Assembly: GCA_026874595.1 (NCBI GenBank)
Contig: CM049322.1
Location: 24,711,400-24,775,399 of the forward strand
Direction: 5' to 3'
Length of the DNA stretch: 64,000 nucleotides
DNA from: Sipunculus nudus
Taxonomy: Eukaryota > Annelida > Sipuncula > Golfingiida > Sipunculidae
In this document: positions 54,200 through 64,000 of the stretch, one piece after another
Layout of the letters: every line of letters begins with the position of its first letter
Numbering within the stretch: the first letter of the stretch is position 1
The notes under the pieces: model-generated
Seen by the model: the letters and a program-made list of their open reading frames with translations, nothing else
Database searches by the model: none
Told to the model about the DNA's origin: nothing
Position numbers and translations under genes: made by a program

Positions 54200-55180
54200 C
54201 AGTAATTCCTCAAGCGCTACAAGAAAGAGTCCAACGTATGGTCCACGATGGAGATCCTGGAACTGTATGAATAAGGCAACGCTGTAGAGAAACTGTATGG
54301 TGGCCAGGAATGTCCAGGGATATTGACGAATATGTGCGCAACTGTGAAGTATGTGCTGCAAGTTGAAAAACCGTCAGGTCGCAACAACCAGTCCTACAGC
54401 TAATACCACGGCCGACGAAACCATGGCAGACTATCCAGATTTATATTTTCGGAGAAGTCAAAGTAGCTCATCATTATTAGCGGTTTATGGTCGTTGTTCA
54501 TGACATGCATTCCAAATAGCTCGAAGTTGCATCAGGTGAAGTTACCTCAGCGAAAATCATTAACATTCTTGAAGACTTGTTAACACGAAGAGAATTACCG
54601 GAAACCGTCATATCTGATAGTGGACCCTGATTCACTTCTAGTGAATTCGAATCTTACTTGAAGTCTCTGGGAATTAAACATAATCTGACATTATTGTACA
54701 ACCGACAAAGCAATGATGGAACTAAAAGATTCAACCAAGTGCTAACAAAATGGTCTCCAGACAAACCTACAAGAAAACAAAATCTTCGCTGAAGCCACAC
54801 GCTCAAATCTAAGGACTTACAGAGTGACACCACATGCACTTACTCAGGTACCGCCAGCTCAGTTGATGCTGAATAGAAATATCAGATTGCCATTAGACTG
54901 TCTCGGGCCTTACAACCAAGCTGATACGGAAAGTATACATATTACGGATATGACAACTGAAATCGCGAAACGCCAGCTGAGAACGAAAAGATACACAAAC
55001 TATGAACGCTCAGCTTAACAACAAAAATTCAAAATCGGAGATTGGAATAAAGTGAAACGTGCGAATTGCAATCACAAGTTGTCTACTATACTCTCAAAAC
55101 CACATCAGATCGTTAAAATCGTTGGACATTCGTCCTACAGACTTGACGACTAAACCGTCTGGTACGCGAGAAGATGTTTT
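54200..55180 (+). pseudogene. Integrase of element D
   Basis: Readable pieces: a zinc-finger end (WWPGMSRDIDEYVRNCEVCAA), core pieces with ETVISDSGP and FNQVLTKW, and a C-terminal piece (FKIGDWNKVKR, HQIVKIVGHSSYRL). Several stops interrupt. A short unit (gcggatcacaggcagtaattcctcaa) is tandemly repeated four times just before, at 54109-54212. Confidence 0.65.
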
Positions 55181-55375
55181 ATCCAATCACTCTGCTTAAC
55201 CTGCCCAGTCGTATTTTACCACTGAGTTCCACCCAGAACATCTCAGCACCGACGAAAACGACACGCAAACACAATCCGCAGCAAGATCAGGCTTACTGTG
55301 TCGCAGACCACCACGATATTTAGCTGATCCTGAACTGTAATTTAATGTGTTGCATGCTCATACCATTTTGAACTC

Positions 55376-56523
55376 TAAGCGAAAAGAATATGAAAAGGAA
55401 CTGTTTGATCTGGTTCAATGACGGAAAGCATAGAGATAAAAATTGTCGTCCTTATGTAAATTATAAATCAGCTAACCGCGAGCTCAGAAAGGTAATGCGA
55501 AATTATTATATTGAACAAGAACGTCAGTTATTTGAATGTGTGGACGAAGCATCAGATTTTGACATAGATTCTGGCACTTAGTTCGAAAAAGAAAGAGACA
55601 GGTAGCTAAAAGGTTACTGGAATAAAATTTAATTCTCACACAGAGCGTGATCCATCATTGATTTGAGAGGGATGGGCAAACTACTTTGGTAAATTGTATG
55701 GTGAACAGAAGTATCCTCATTATGATGATACATTTAAAGTAACTGTTGAGTCTGAGTTAGAGCTATGTCTAACCGCTTCACGTAACCACAGGCAAATTAT
55801 CTTGGATGTTCCAATTACCTCTGAGCTCATATGAACTTAGAGGCAACTCGCGATTTAAAGAAAGGTACAGCCTGCAGTTTAGATACCATAACTAATGAAC
55901 ACGTGTTGTATGGGGGCCAAGAACTTTATGATCACCTTGTCGTTCTCTTCAATTTAATTCTTTCTTTTGAGATAATTCCCCTTAATATGAAAAGAGGTCT
56001 TATTATCTCAGTCCAAAGAAAAATATGAAAAGGCAATCCGGCCCCGATAATTATCGTTGGAAAACACTACTTCCATGTATTTATAAATTACTTGAAATCC
56101 TCATTATGCAAAGAATCAGGAAATACATATTACTAGAACATATCCCATTTCCTGATAAGATGCAATGTGCATTTCAGTCAGGCAGTAGTATCATTAATGC
56201 TTCCTTTAATGTATTAGAATGTATCTACCATTGGCTCGAACGACAGTCTAAAATGTTTGCTTGTTTTTAGATAGTAGCAAGGCTTTTACCGCGTGTGGCT
56301 TCTGGCCTCTATGTAAAGTTTAACAGATTAGGTATCTGTGGAAAACTTTTGCGATTAATACTTAAATGCTTTTCCGAGATGGAAAGTGCGGTTTTATACA
56401 ATGCAGTCGTAAGTAGCTGGTTCTCTCTGTCACAATCTGTCAGACAAGGTGGAGAATTATCTCCTTGGCTGTACAATGTATTTATTTACGATTTATTAAT
56501 AGAGTTGAGACATAACAAGTGAC
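55376..56523 (+). pseudogene. Fragment of a LINE reverse transcriptase (clade not assigned)
   Basis: A pre-RT region (WFNDGKHRDKNCRPYV, LRKVMRNYY) is followed by RT motifs in broken frames: NEHVLYGG, MKRGLIIS, DNYRWKTLLPCIYKLLE, FQSGSSIINASFNVLE, SVRQGGELSPWLYNVFIYDLL. The YADD part and everything beyond are missing. The fragment ends where the dispersed repeat begins at about 56524. Elements of this type are frequent in marine invertebrates, but I cannot name the clade by eye. Confidence 0.75.
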
Positions 56524-59200
56524 CCAGGGGCCATGACGCTCAGCTGACTAAGAAAACATTCGCAAAAGGAATTTTATTAATGCCAAATATAGTAGGTGGT
56601 ATCCCCGTTCAACTTAGCTCAGAGGATATGGGTAACAGAGACCTAATTTTAGGTTTCGAAGGAGATTTTTCATGGACCTCCCTGGATGTCAAGTTAGGTC
56701 TAGGTGCAACGGTTACAATTTGTGCCCTGTTAACAGACAACCACATATTTAAAGGTCTCAAGAAAATGCATAAAAATTTGAAAAAAAATCCAGGTGGTGC
56801 CACCAGTCTGCAGGAACTGAAAAAAAAACACTCCATGATGAATGTGCATGCAAAGAATCATGTTGATTAGTTGTTTAGAAACTGGAGAATTATACAAAAT
56901 GTTTAATTATACTGAAGGACACTTACAAGCCGTATAGTTCAAAGGATAAAGGATATGGGTAACACAGACCTAATTTCAGATTTCCAAAGAGACTTTTCAT
57001 GGACGTCTTTGCATTTTTAGCTAGAAAATTCTAGGTTGAATGGGTACAATTTGTACCTAGCGCCAGATCGGCCATCTGACATTATGGCCAGATCACTGGC
57101 CTGCCAGAGTGCTTGGACATCTAACTCTGAGGATCGCATTATAACGCCCCATGAGAATGCAAATATTTGTGTAACTTCAAATAAACTCACTAGACCTTTT
57201 AATAAGTTTCTTTTCTCCCCAACGACACCTACCATGTGTGTGAAATATTCCGTAATAACCCAAGATATTCGTTTATTGTTCTGCATGTATGGGAGATTTC
57301 TGCCTGCGGTCTGCCTGCTGACTGTAATCGGAGATACGGTTATAAAGCGTGGCCTTGTCTTGCAGGGCGGTCCTCAATTTGGCTTGTGTCACGACTCAGT
57401 AGGAGGGCCCTAACTGAGTCGTGTTTGTCACGGCTAAATTTGTACCTTGTTAACAGACGACTTCATCTTTGAAGGTCTCAAAATTAGAGAAAAAATGCAT
57501 ATTTTTTTTAATCCACCAGGCACCACCAGTCTGCAGGAACTGATGAAACAGTCCTTGATGAAGATGCATGCAAAGAATCATGGTGATCAATACGGCAGTT
57601 TTTAAGATATCGGAGCTTTTGTAACAATTTTTTTTATTATTGTTGGAGGGGGGAATTCTGAGCTCCTTAGCTCAGAGGATATGAATAACGGAGACTTAAT
57701 CCAAGTTTCTATGGCGTTGTTTCACGGACCTCCTTGGATGTCGAGTAAGAAGATTCTAGATCCAATTTTAACCAATTTTGCCCTGTAAAAAGACGACCAT
57801 ATCTTTGAAGGTCTCAAAAAAAGAGAAAAAAATGTAAAAAATTGAAAAAAAAATCCAGGTGGCACCGAGAGTCTGCAGGAACTGATGTAACACTCTATGA
57901 TCAATATGCATGCAAAGAACCATGGTGATCAATGCAATACTTGTTCAGATACTTGGGCGTATGTATCATTTTTTTAATTATTCGGGGGGGGGGGATTTCT
58001 CGGCCCCATAGCTCAGAAGATATGAGTAACAGAGACATAATTTCAGGTTTCCATGGAGATTTTTCACGGACCTCCTTATATGTCAAGTAAGAAGATTCTA
58101 TATCCAATTTTAACCAATTTGCCCTGTAAAAAGACAACCATATCTTTGAAGGTCTCAAAAACAGAGAAAAAAATTGTAAAAAATAAATGAAAAATATCCA
58201 GGTGGCACCACCAGTCTGCAGGAACTGATGTAACACTCCATGATCAATATGCATGCAAAGAATCATGGTGATCAATGCATTAGTTGTTCAGATACTGGAG
58301 CTATTGTATCAAATTTTCCATTTATCTGAGGGGGGGGGGGGGGTACTTCAGAGCCCCATAGCTCAGAGATTATGGGTAACAGAGACTTAATTTCAAGATT
58401 CCAAGGAGACTTTTCATTGGCCTCCCTGCATGTCAAGAGTGAAGATTCTAGGTTCAGTCGTTAGGATTTGTGCTCTGTTTACAGATGATCGCATTTGAAG
58501 AGGTCTCAAAAATAGAGAAAAACATTCATAAAAATCGAAAAAATACAGGTGGCGCCACCAGACTGCAGAAACTAAAGAAACATCCCATGAACAATCTCCA
58601 TGCAAAGAATCATTTTGATCAATGCAGTAGTTGTTCAGATACTTGAGCTTTTGTATCAAATTTATTATTATTCTTGGGGGTATTTCGGAGCCCCATAGCT
58701 CAGAGTTTATGGGTAACAGGGACCTACTTTCAGGTTTCGAAGGAGACTTTTCATTGGCCTCCATACATGTCAAAAGAAGGATTCTAGGTCCAGTCTTTAC
58801 AATTTGTGCCCTGTTAACAGATGACTGCATCTTAAGGTGTCTCAAAAATAGAGAAAAAAATCGTAACATCGAAAAAATACAGGTGGCGCCACAAGACTGC
58901 AGAAACTGATGAAACATTCCATGATCAATATCCACGCAAAATTTCATTGTGATCAATACAACAGCTGTTCAGATACCTGAGCTTTTGTATCAAATTTTCA
59001 ATTTTTTTTTTTTTTTTGGGGGGGGGGGTTACTTCGGAGCGCTATAGCTCGGAGGATATGGGTAACAGGGACCTAATTTCAGGTTTCGAAGGAGACTTTT
59101 CATTGGCCTCCATGCATGTCAAGAGAAAAGATTATAGGTCTTGTCTTTACAATTTGTGCCCTGTTAACAGATGACTGAATCTTAAGTTGTCTTAAAAATA
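56524..59200 (+). repeat. Tandem array of ~345-bp units
   Basis: The marker gatatgggtaacagagacct recurs at about 56625, 56952, 57678, 58018, 58368, 58707 and 59054. Each unit holds catggacctccctggatgtc, ttgtgccctgttaacaga, caggtggcaccaccagtctg and a G-run of variable length before ccccatagctcagagg. The head is gggccatgacgctcagctga. A single related unit lies at 9500-9800. No coding function. Confidence 0.9.
57059..57447. mobile_element. ~380-bp insertion within the 345-bp array
   Basis: Sequence unrelated to the array unit is flanked by the 11-bp direct repeat AATTTGTACCT (57048-57058 and 57437-57447). An 11-bp perfect stem (57390-57400 with 57413-57423) lies near its right end. There are no clear terminal inverted repeats or poly(A), so the class is unknown. 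Confidence 0.6.
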
Positions 59201-60000
59201 ATGGGGTCACCAACACAAGCCGACGATATAGCGCTTCTGTCACTGTCGCCGGGGGCCCTTCAGCGCATGATTAATATTTGCTGTATAGTATTTCGTCAAA
59301 ATTTGTTTTAAATACAACTAATTTAGTTAACCCATTGTTCACATGGTTTCAGTTGATTCTTTGACAATCAAACATAGGTTTAGACAATGTTCGACCAATT
59401 ATCATGGTTAGTTTTTCAGATATTGAGGAAAGTAGACTTTTCAACAATGGCGGTTCTAATTACATATTAAAATTTGAAAAATGAACTTAACCGTTGTTAT
59501 TACGGTTTCATTTGGATCTTTGGCCATGAAAATATAGGTCTATACATAATATTCGACCCATTATCATGGTAAGTCTTTCAGATATTGAGGAAAGTAGACT
59601 GTTCTTCAATGGCGGTGGTAATTTGCATTTTACAAAAGTTGCCAAAGGATAAAAGGTATCAGTGGACCACTACCATCACAAACCCACCAAAAACCCTTTT
59701 ACTACTGACAATTCATAGGTATCCCTTACTGGCAACTCGACTAAAATGCTCGTATATACCATGATTACCCACTTAGGGGTATGGGTAACCTTTATGTACA
59801 ATAAGGGTGATATCTCTCTGCAGAACAATAGAATTTCGTCATGGTTTATTTTAAACACAGCCAAGAAAACTCGCCTAGGCGAGATTAAAATCCTGGCCTG
59901 CTCCATGGTGGATTGCAATCCCGTCTAGGCGAGAAAATCCGTCTATTGGCGAAATCACAATCGCAATCTTGTCTATAGGCGAATTTTAAAATCCGCCAGG
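59201..60000. other. Non-coding stretch with a two-copy ~155-bp repeat and a palindrome
   Basis: About 59325-59480 and 59481-59640 are diverged direct copies (ttatcatggt.agt.tttcagatattgaggaaagtagact, gacc.attatc). CTCGCCTAGGCGAG at 59870-59883 is a perfect 14-bp palindrome, with further gtctaggcgag phrases at about 59925. No gene seen. Confidence 0.65.
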
Positions 60001-61950
60001 ATTTCCATCTCGTCTGTGACATATGTGTATATATGTATATTTTTATACATATTTATGAAATATATAATCAAATCCCCGTTCCTAAAAGTAGTATAGTATG
60101 TGTAATAAAAACTACATTTTGCATATCTCATCTTCAGGTTGATATCAAAATTCTGCTTATATATTATTTAGAAAATACACAGAATACATGAAAAAAAATC
60201 AAAATTCCTAGAACACATGACTCCAAAACATAAATAAAATATCTACAGGAAACATGATTCCAAACAGGTATTAACTTTTGATACAGAAAACATTAATGCA
60301 GCACATATATAAAATACTCACACAGAAAAGATGAAGTCAACAAGAGAGGTAAACCTGACATGGGAGACTTCATTGTACACCTGTAAGCAGTCACCCATCT
60401 ATACATACAATGAAGATGTTCTCCCTAACCTGAGGTGTGTCTTGGTTCAGACAGTCTAATTATTTAAACGTGAACCACACAACAAATGAGCACACAAGGG
60501 TACTTGATGGGGACTCTTACAAAAGGGTCACCGATGGCCACGACTATACAGTTAAAGTGGATCACTCAAAAAGATCTTTCATGATGTTATAAGCTAAAGT
60601 GTCCCCAAATTACATCTCCAACATTGCTTACATCTCACACGTTGTTTTAGGACCCTGTGTCGTGTAACCTAGTGACGCCTGATGTAGAGTACTGACCACG
60701 TTGTTTACCTGCCCGTTATCTCCTGAGCCGTGGGATAACCGCCCGTACATGTACCATGTAATATTAGGTGTGACGCCCCTTGTCTCCTTCACTGTTGCTG
60801 AATCCAGGACCACTAATTCGATTACAATATAACAAACCCGTCCTTATAGCATACACGGCATCCCTGGAGCATCTTGAAGAACTTAATGTAGAAGTAAGGT
60901 CATTGCACCATGAAGCAGCCTGTATTCTATAATTTAGTCGTGTGACAATCCCCTTATATTGGCTACTCGATCGGTCTGCACGGTGTTTTACTTCAGGAAT
61001 GTATGACATGATGATGATATAGTATATACAATTTTGTAAATATAGGGTGTGACTGCAGGGCCATTCAAGGATTCATGCCAAAGTTCCACAAATTAATTGT
61101 TGGTGTACACTGGTAAAAACACGCTGGCCAAACAAACAGACTGGCATGGACGGCACGCGGCAAATTTTGGGGAATCGCTGAGAAATATCGAGAACTTTAG
61201 TGGTATTTTATTTGTTTGTTTAAGAAATATACCCCCGTTCAGCGTAAATGTCGTAAAATGATTCTGATTAGCCTTTACCTGGTGAACAATAATATATGGT
61301 TATATATAAGTAAAAATATGTAAGTATGTGAACATACATATACATGTTATTTGCATATAAAAGAATTATATATAAGCATGCATATGCCAATATAAATACC
61401 CCGTTCAACGACCCATGCCATGGTCCACATGATTTTGCGAGAGCTAGAAAACAAGGTTTAGATACATATCATAACAAATATTAAAAAATGGGATAGACGA
61501 AACATCCCCCTAATTTTATATCATACATGTAAAACTGTACCTGGCATGTTGTTTTAACAATCAATTTTTTTCTTAAATGTGAGAACCTTTCTACTAAGTT
61601 TGCGACAGTTTATCGAAGTGGCGCTTTTAAACAAGTTGCCAATGACGATGGCCTTAATTGGATGAAGGAGTCCATTTTCCAGAAGGGATGAACTGGTTGT
61701 ATGTATTCCTGTGCTGTGATGACACTTGTTGCGTGTGTTGTTGACTGTGCTGAATGTATATTAAAATATCTACACTGTATATTTCCAAGTTATAACTTGT
61801 TAATTTAATTAAAAGAAGTATAAATGCATGATTCATGAGAGGACAAAAGAGATCATAACATATTATCTCATGCGTACGACAATAAATATTACATATCTGA
61901 ACACAGACTACACAAGAGGCCAACTGATAAATGTACAAGCAATATACATG
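60001..61950. other. AT-rich stretch without recognisable features
   Basis: Only short frames of fewer than 100 codons with no recognisable motif or plausible splice context. AT-rich, with tata-type simple stretches near 60030 and 61300-61400. Confidence 0.5.
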
Positions 61951-61953
61951 TAT

Positions 61954-61980
61954 AAATATATATATATGTGTGTGTGTGTG
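61954..61980. repeat. (AT)n(TG)n microsatellite
   Basis: A compound dinucleotide run directly outside the left end of the foldback element. An (AT)n run lies outside its right end, in mirror orientation. Confidence 0.9.
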
Positions 61981-63169
61981 TTAAATAATGTGTGTTTTCA
62001 CACTAACTATAGGCCTACAACATCTTCACCTCCTTGCAAACCGCTGTGCCACAGTTTAGTCCACAGGCTAAACAGCCGGCAGGGAATACTGACCTTGCCG
62101 GCAGTCTAGCCCATCGCTGGCTGAACTGATGGTAAATGAATGTAACATTGATACTCTGTACTTTCTATCATTATTTTGACAATAAGCTGACAATATAGTG
62201 CTGACTTACCAAATTAGATATTTTGATAGTCTTTTTGTAAGAAATGCCATTTGGTGTGGATATTTCTTGCATCATCTCACAACACAATAGCTAGGCTCAA
62301 CAGCTTTAAAAGGGTGTGGTGTAAGATTGTTTGAATATACCTTTGATCAAGTGATGAGCTGATCCTTGGGCCTTTATATGACATATCTTCAGTTGTATGT
62401 TTTCACACACTAATTATTTGTTTGCTCATAAGCACACTAGTGTATAAACTGTAAAAAGTCTCTGCACACACATTCACATTTCTGGTATATTTTAATGACC
62501 GTGACAAAATCTAAAAAAAACTATCCTGTAAATATTACAATTTTTATCAGAAAATTTATATTAAACTACCCTGTAAATATCACAAATGTGCACTTTTAGA
62601 ACCTACTCATTTGTAATCATCATACTTATTACATATAGACCAGCAAAATAGTTTATTTCGTAAGTCATCACTATTTTGTCAGCTCCTTGTCCAAATAATA
62701 ATGGAAAGTACAGAGTATAACACTGAAATAAAGCATACATTAATTTGCCAGCAGTTTAGCCAGTGGGACAGGCTGCTGGCAAGGTCGATTTCCCCTGCCG
62801 GCTGTTTAGCCTATGGCAGGCTATGGACTAAACTGCCGGCACCCTGCCGGCTGTTTAGCCACTTCCTAAATTCTATTAGCTGCGTATGATGTTATAATAG
62901 TGGGCCTTTCATAATGTTAAAAAGAAAAAAAATATTGGCTAATATTGAAATGATAGTTCTGTTTATGACTGCCAGACAAGAATTTGATCAATTTCGCTTC
63001 CTTGATATATTTCAGAAACCTAGACACACAAAAAAATAATAAATCAAATAGCATTTAAATTTAAGGATAAATAAATAAATATACGTGTCTGTGTTCGTTT
63101 CAACGATGTTCCGACGGTTTGCAAGGAGGTGGAGATGTTATATAGTTAGGATAAGAACACTTATTATTT

Positions 63170-63171
<2 letters not shown>
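61981..63171. mobile_element. Foldback/MITE-like element of about 1.2 kb
   Basis: The left end is TTAAATAAT...CTAACTATA...CACCTCCTTGCAAACCG (61981-62043). The right end is its reverse complement (about 63105-63171). A second inner pair of inverted blocks carries gtttagccta/ccggcaggg phrases (62050-62110 versus 62750-62870). No coding capacity. Confidence 0.75.

Positions 63172-63222
<51 letters not shown>
63172..63222. repeat. (AT)n microsatellite
   Basis: An almost pure AT run adjoining the foldback element. Confidence 0.9.
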
Positions 63223-63542
63223 TACTTACACATACATTAGTAGGCATGTTGTGTAGTCTGAATCAGACCCCTAAGAATAATTTCGTCGTATACGTACGAG
63301 ATAGTATATATGTCGTACGTACGAGATAGTATTCCTACCTACGAGAAAAATAATTTATTTTTACTATACCAGGTGGCAGAAAAACGCTTCTGTAAACCAG
63401 AGATGAATACCATTTATCAATATTTAACACATGTTGGCTGTAGTCTCCTTCAGATGCCAAACTTCGATGTCGTAGTACTGAATCCCTCGGGGTTAATGCT
63501 ATGGAGGTAATCCACTCTTCCTGGGTGCGGAGATGATGCGAG

Positions 63543-63908
63543 TCAGTTCATCAATTCCGTGTTCAATATCCAATTTTTCTTATCTTCGGATGTTAACTCA
63601 TCACAAAGAATTAACATTCCTACAACTGGTCTTTCTAAATTCATTGAATGTCGGTCACCGAATAAATACTGCATTGGTTCAAGATTCTTGATTTGCTTCA
63701 TGGATAAGAAAAGAGCCTTCCTTAAAGCGAAAAGGGTGCAATCCCTGGAAAACATATGTGGAAGACTAAAAGTAGGATTATTTTTATCTAAAGGTAAAAT
63801 ATGGTCTAGTATATGTACTGTAACGATTTTCTCCTTTTTGTCATAACCAGAAAATATCACAGGGGTTAATTCCTGTGTATGGAGACTTCTCGTTGTGTTT
63901 TACCGAAC
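63543..63908 (-). CDS. Unassigned coding-like stretch
   Basis: The minus strand is open from about 63908 to a TGA at 63543 with balanced composition (for example QELTPVIFSGYDKKEK and RPVVGMLILCDELTSEDKK). There is no ATG at the beginning and no clear acceptor in frame; a TAA closes the frame upstream at about 63909. After the stop, another minus frame with protein-like composition runs from about 63540 to 63374 and ends near CACCTG/GTATAG, a possible donor. It could be an exon of a gene extending beyond the window or a decayed transposon gene. I do not recognise the family. Confidence 0.35.
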
Positions 63909-64000
63909 TGTAAAAATAAGTAACCCCCTTAGTACATTAATACAAAAATTACTTCCAGTCGTACGGAGGAACAATACAAGTTACATAGAGTGAAACACCA

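Larger units (their letters stand above)
51240..55345 (+). mobile_element. Decayed Mag/SURL-like Ty3/gypsy element D
   Basis: The order is gag, double zinc knuckle, protease, RT, RNase H, integrase, the usual Ty3/gypsy order, in contrast to element B. Stops, frameshifts and a 24-C run interrupt every domain. An LTR-like end with AATAAA (about 51282) precedes the gag ATG. No 3' LTR is seen before the next LINE fragment. It is assigned to the Mag/SURL branch by the gag (DEMIRDQLIEKT-like) and RT motifs. Confidence 0.75.

Noticed and set aside
59676-61009. Short frames at 59.7-61.0 kb
   Set aside because: No recognisable domain, splice context or composition bias; AT-rich background gives frames of this size by chance.

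Overview
The window is eukaryotic, from an intron-rich, repeat-laden animal genome. It has spliced exons with GT-AG (and one likely GC-AG) borders, Ty3/gypsy and non-LTR retrotransposons, hAT-type elements, long minisatellites and (AT)n/(CT)n/(TG)n tracts. Nothing looks prokaryotic. The repeat style suggests a marine invertebrate, probably a mollusc, but that is inference.

The main host gene lies on the minus strand at 48289..21173. I assembled it by hand from nine short exons, most too short to stand out as open frames. Every junction keeps phase, and the pieces sum to 1419 nt (472 codons plus stop). The predicted product is a type I membrane protein: signal peptide, three Ig-like domains, a Ser/Thr/Pro stalk, one transmembrane helix, and a tail with four tyrosine motifs and a PPPY motif. 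I do not recognise a named orthologue.

This gene is riddled with tandem repeats at exon borders. A 48-bp minisatellite starts on the 5' splice site of the stalk exon and carries nine donors exactly 48 bp apart, all in the same phase. A 46-bp minisatellite repeats the end of exon 3 with its GTGAGT donor about 36 times. Other arrays lie close to the borders of exons 4, 7 and 8, and the 5' end of exon 7 is itself partly duplicated. Intron 2 holds a complete-looking L1/Tx1-type LINE (36748-43202) with a 17-bp target duplication, inserted 27 bp upstream of the exon 3 acceptor, and a non-autonomous hAT (44901-47183) with an 8-bp target duplication.

Left flank: 1-1832 is the 5' part of a Ty3/gypsy element with a broken gag. 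2601-8112 is a minus-strand Ty3/gypsy element whose integrase lies upstream of reverse transcriptase (Gmr1-like order). 9941-18568 is an 8.6-kb, 52-bp satellite of about 166 units with nested higher-order duplications and a forkhead-like GTAAACA in most units.

Right flank: 48780-51190 is a decayed element related to the 2.6-8.1 kb one. 51240-55345 is a decayed Mag/SURL-like Ty3/gypsy element in the standard order. 55376-56523 is a broken LINE, 56524-59200 an array of about 345-bp repeats, and 61981-63171 a foldback element. The last 0.5 kb holds an unassigned coding-like stretch on the minus strand.
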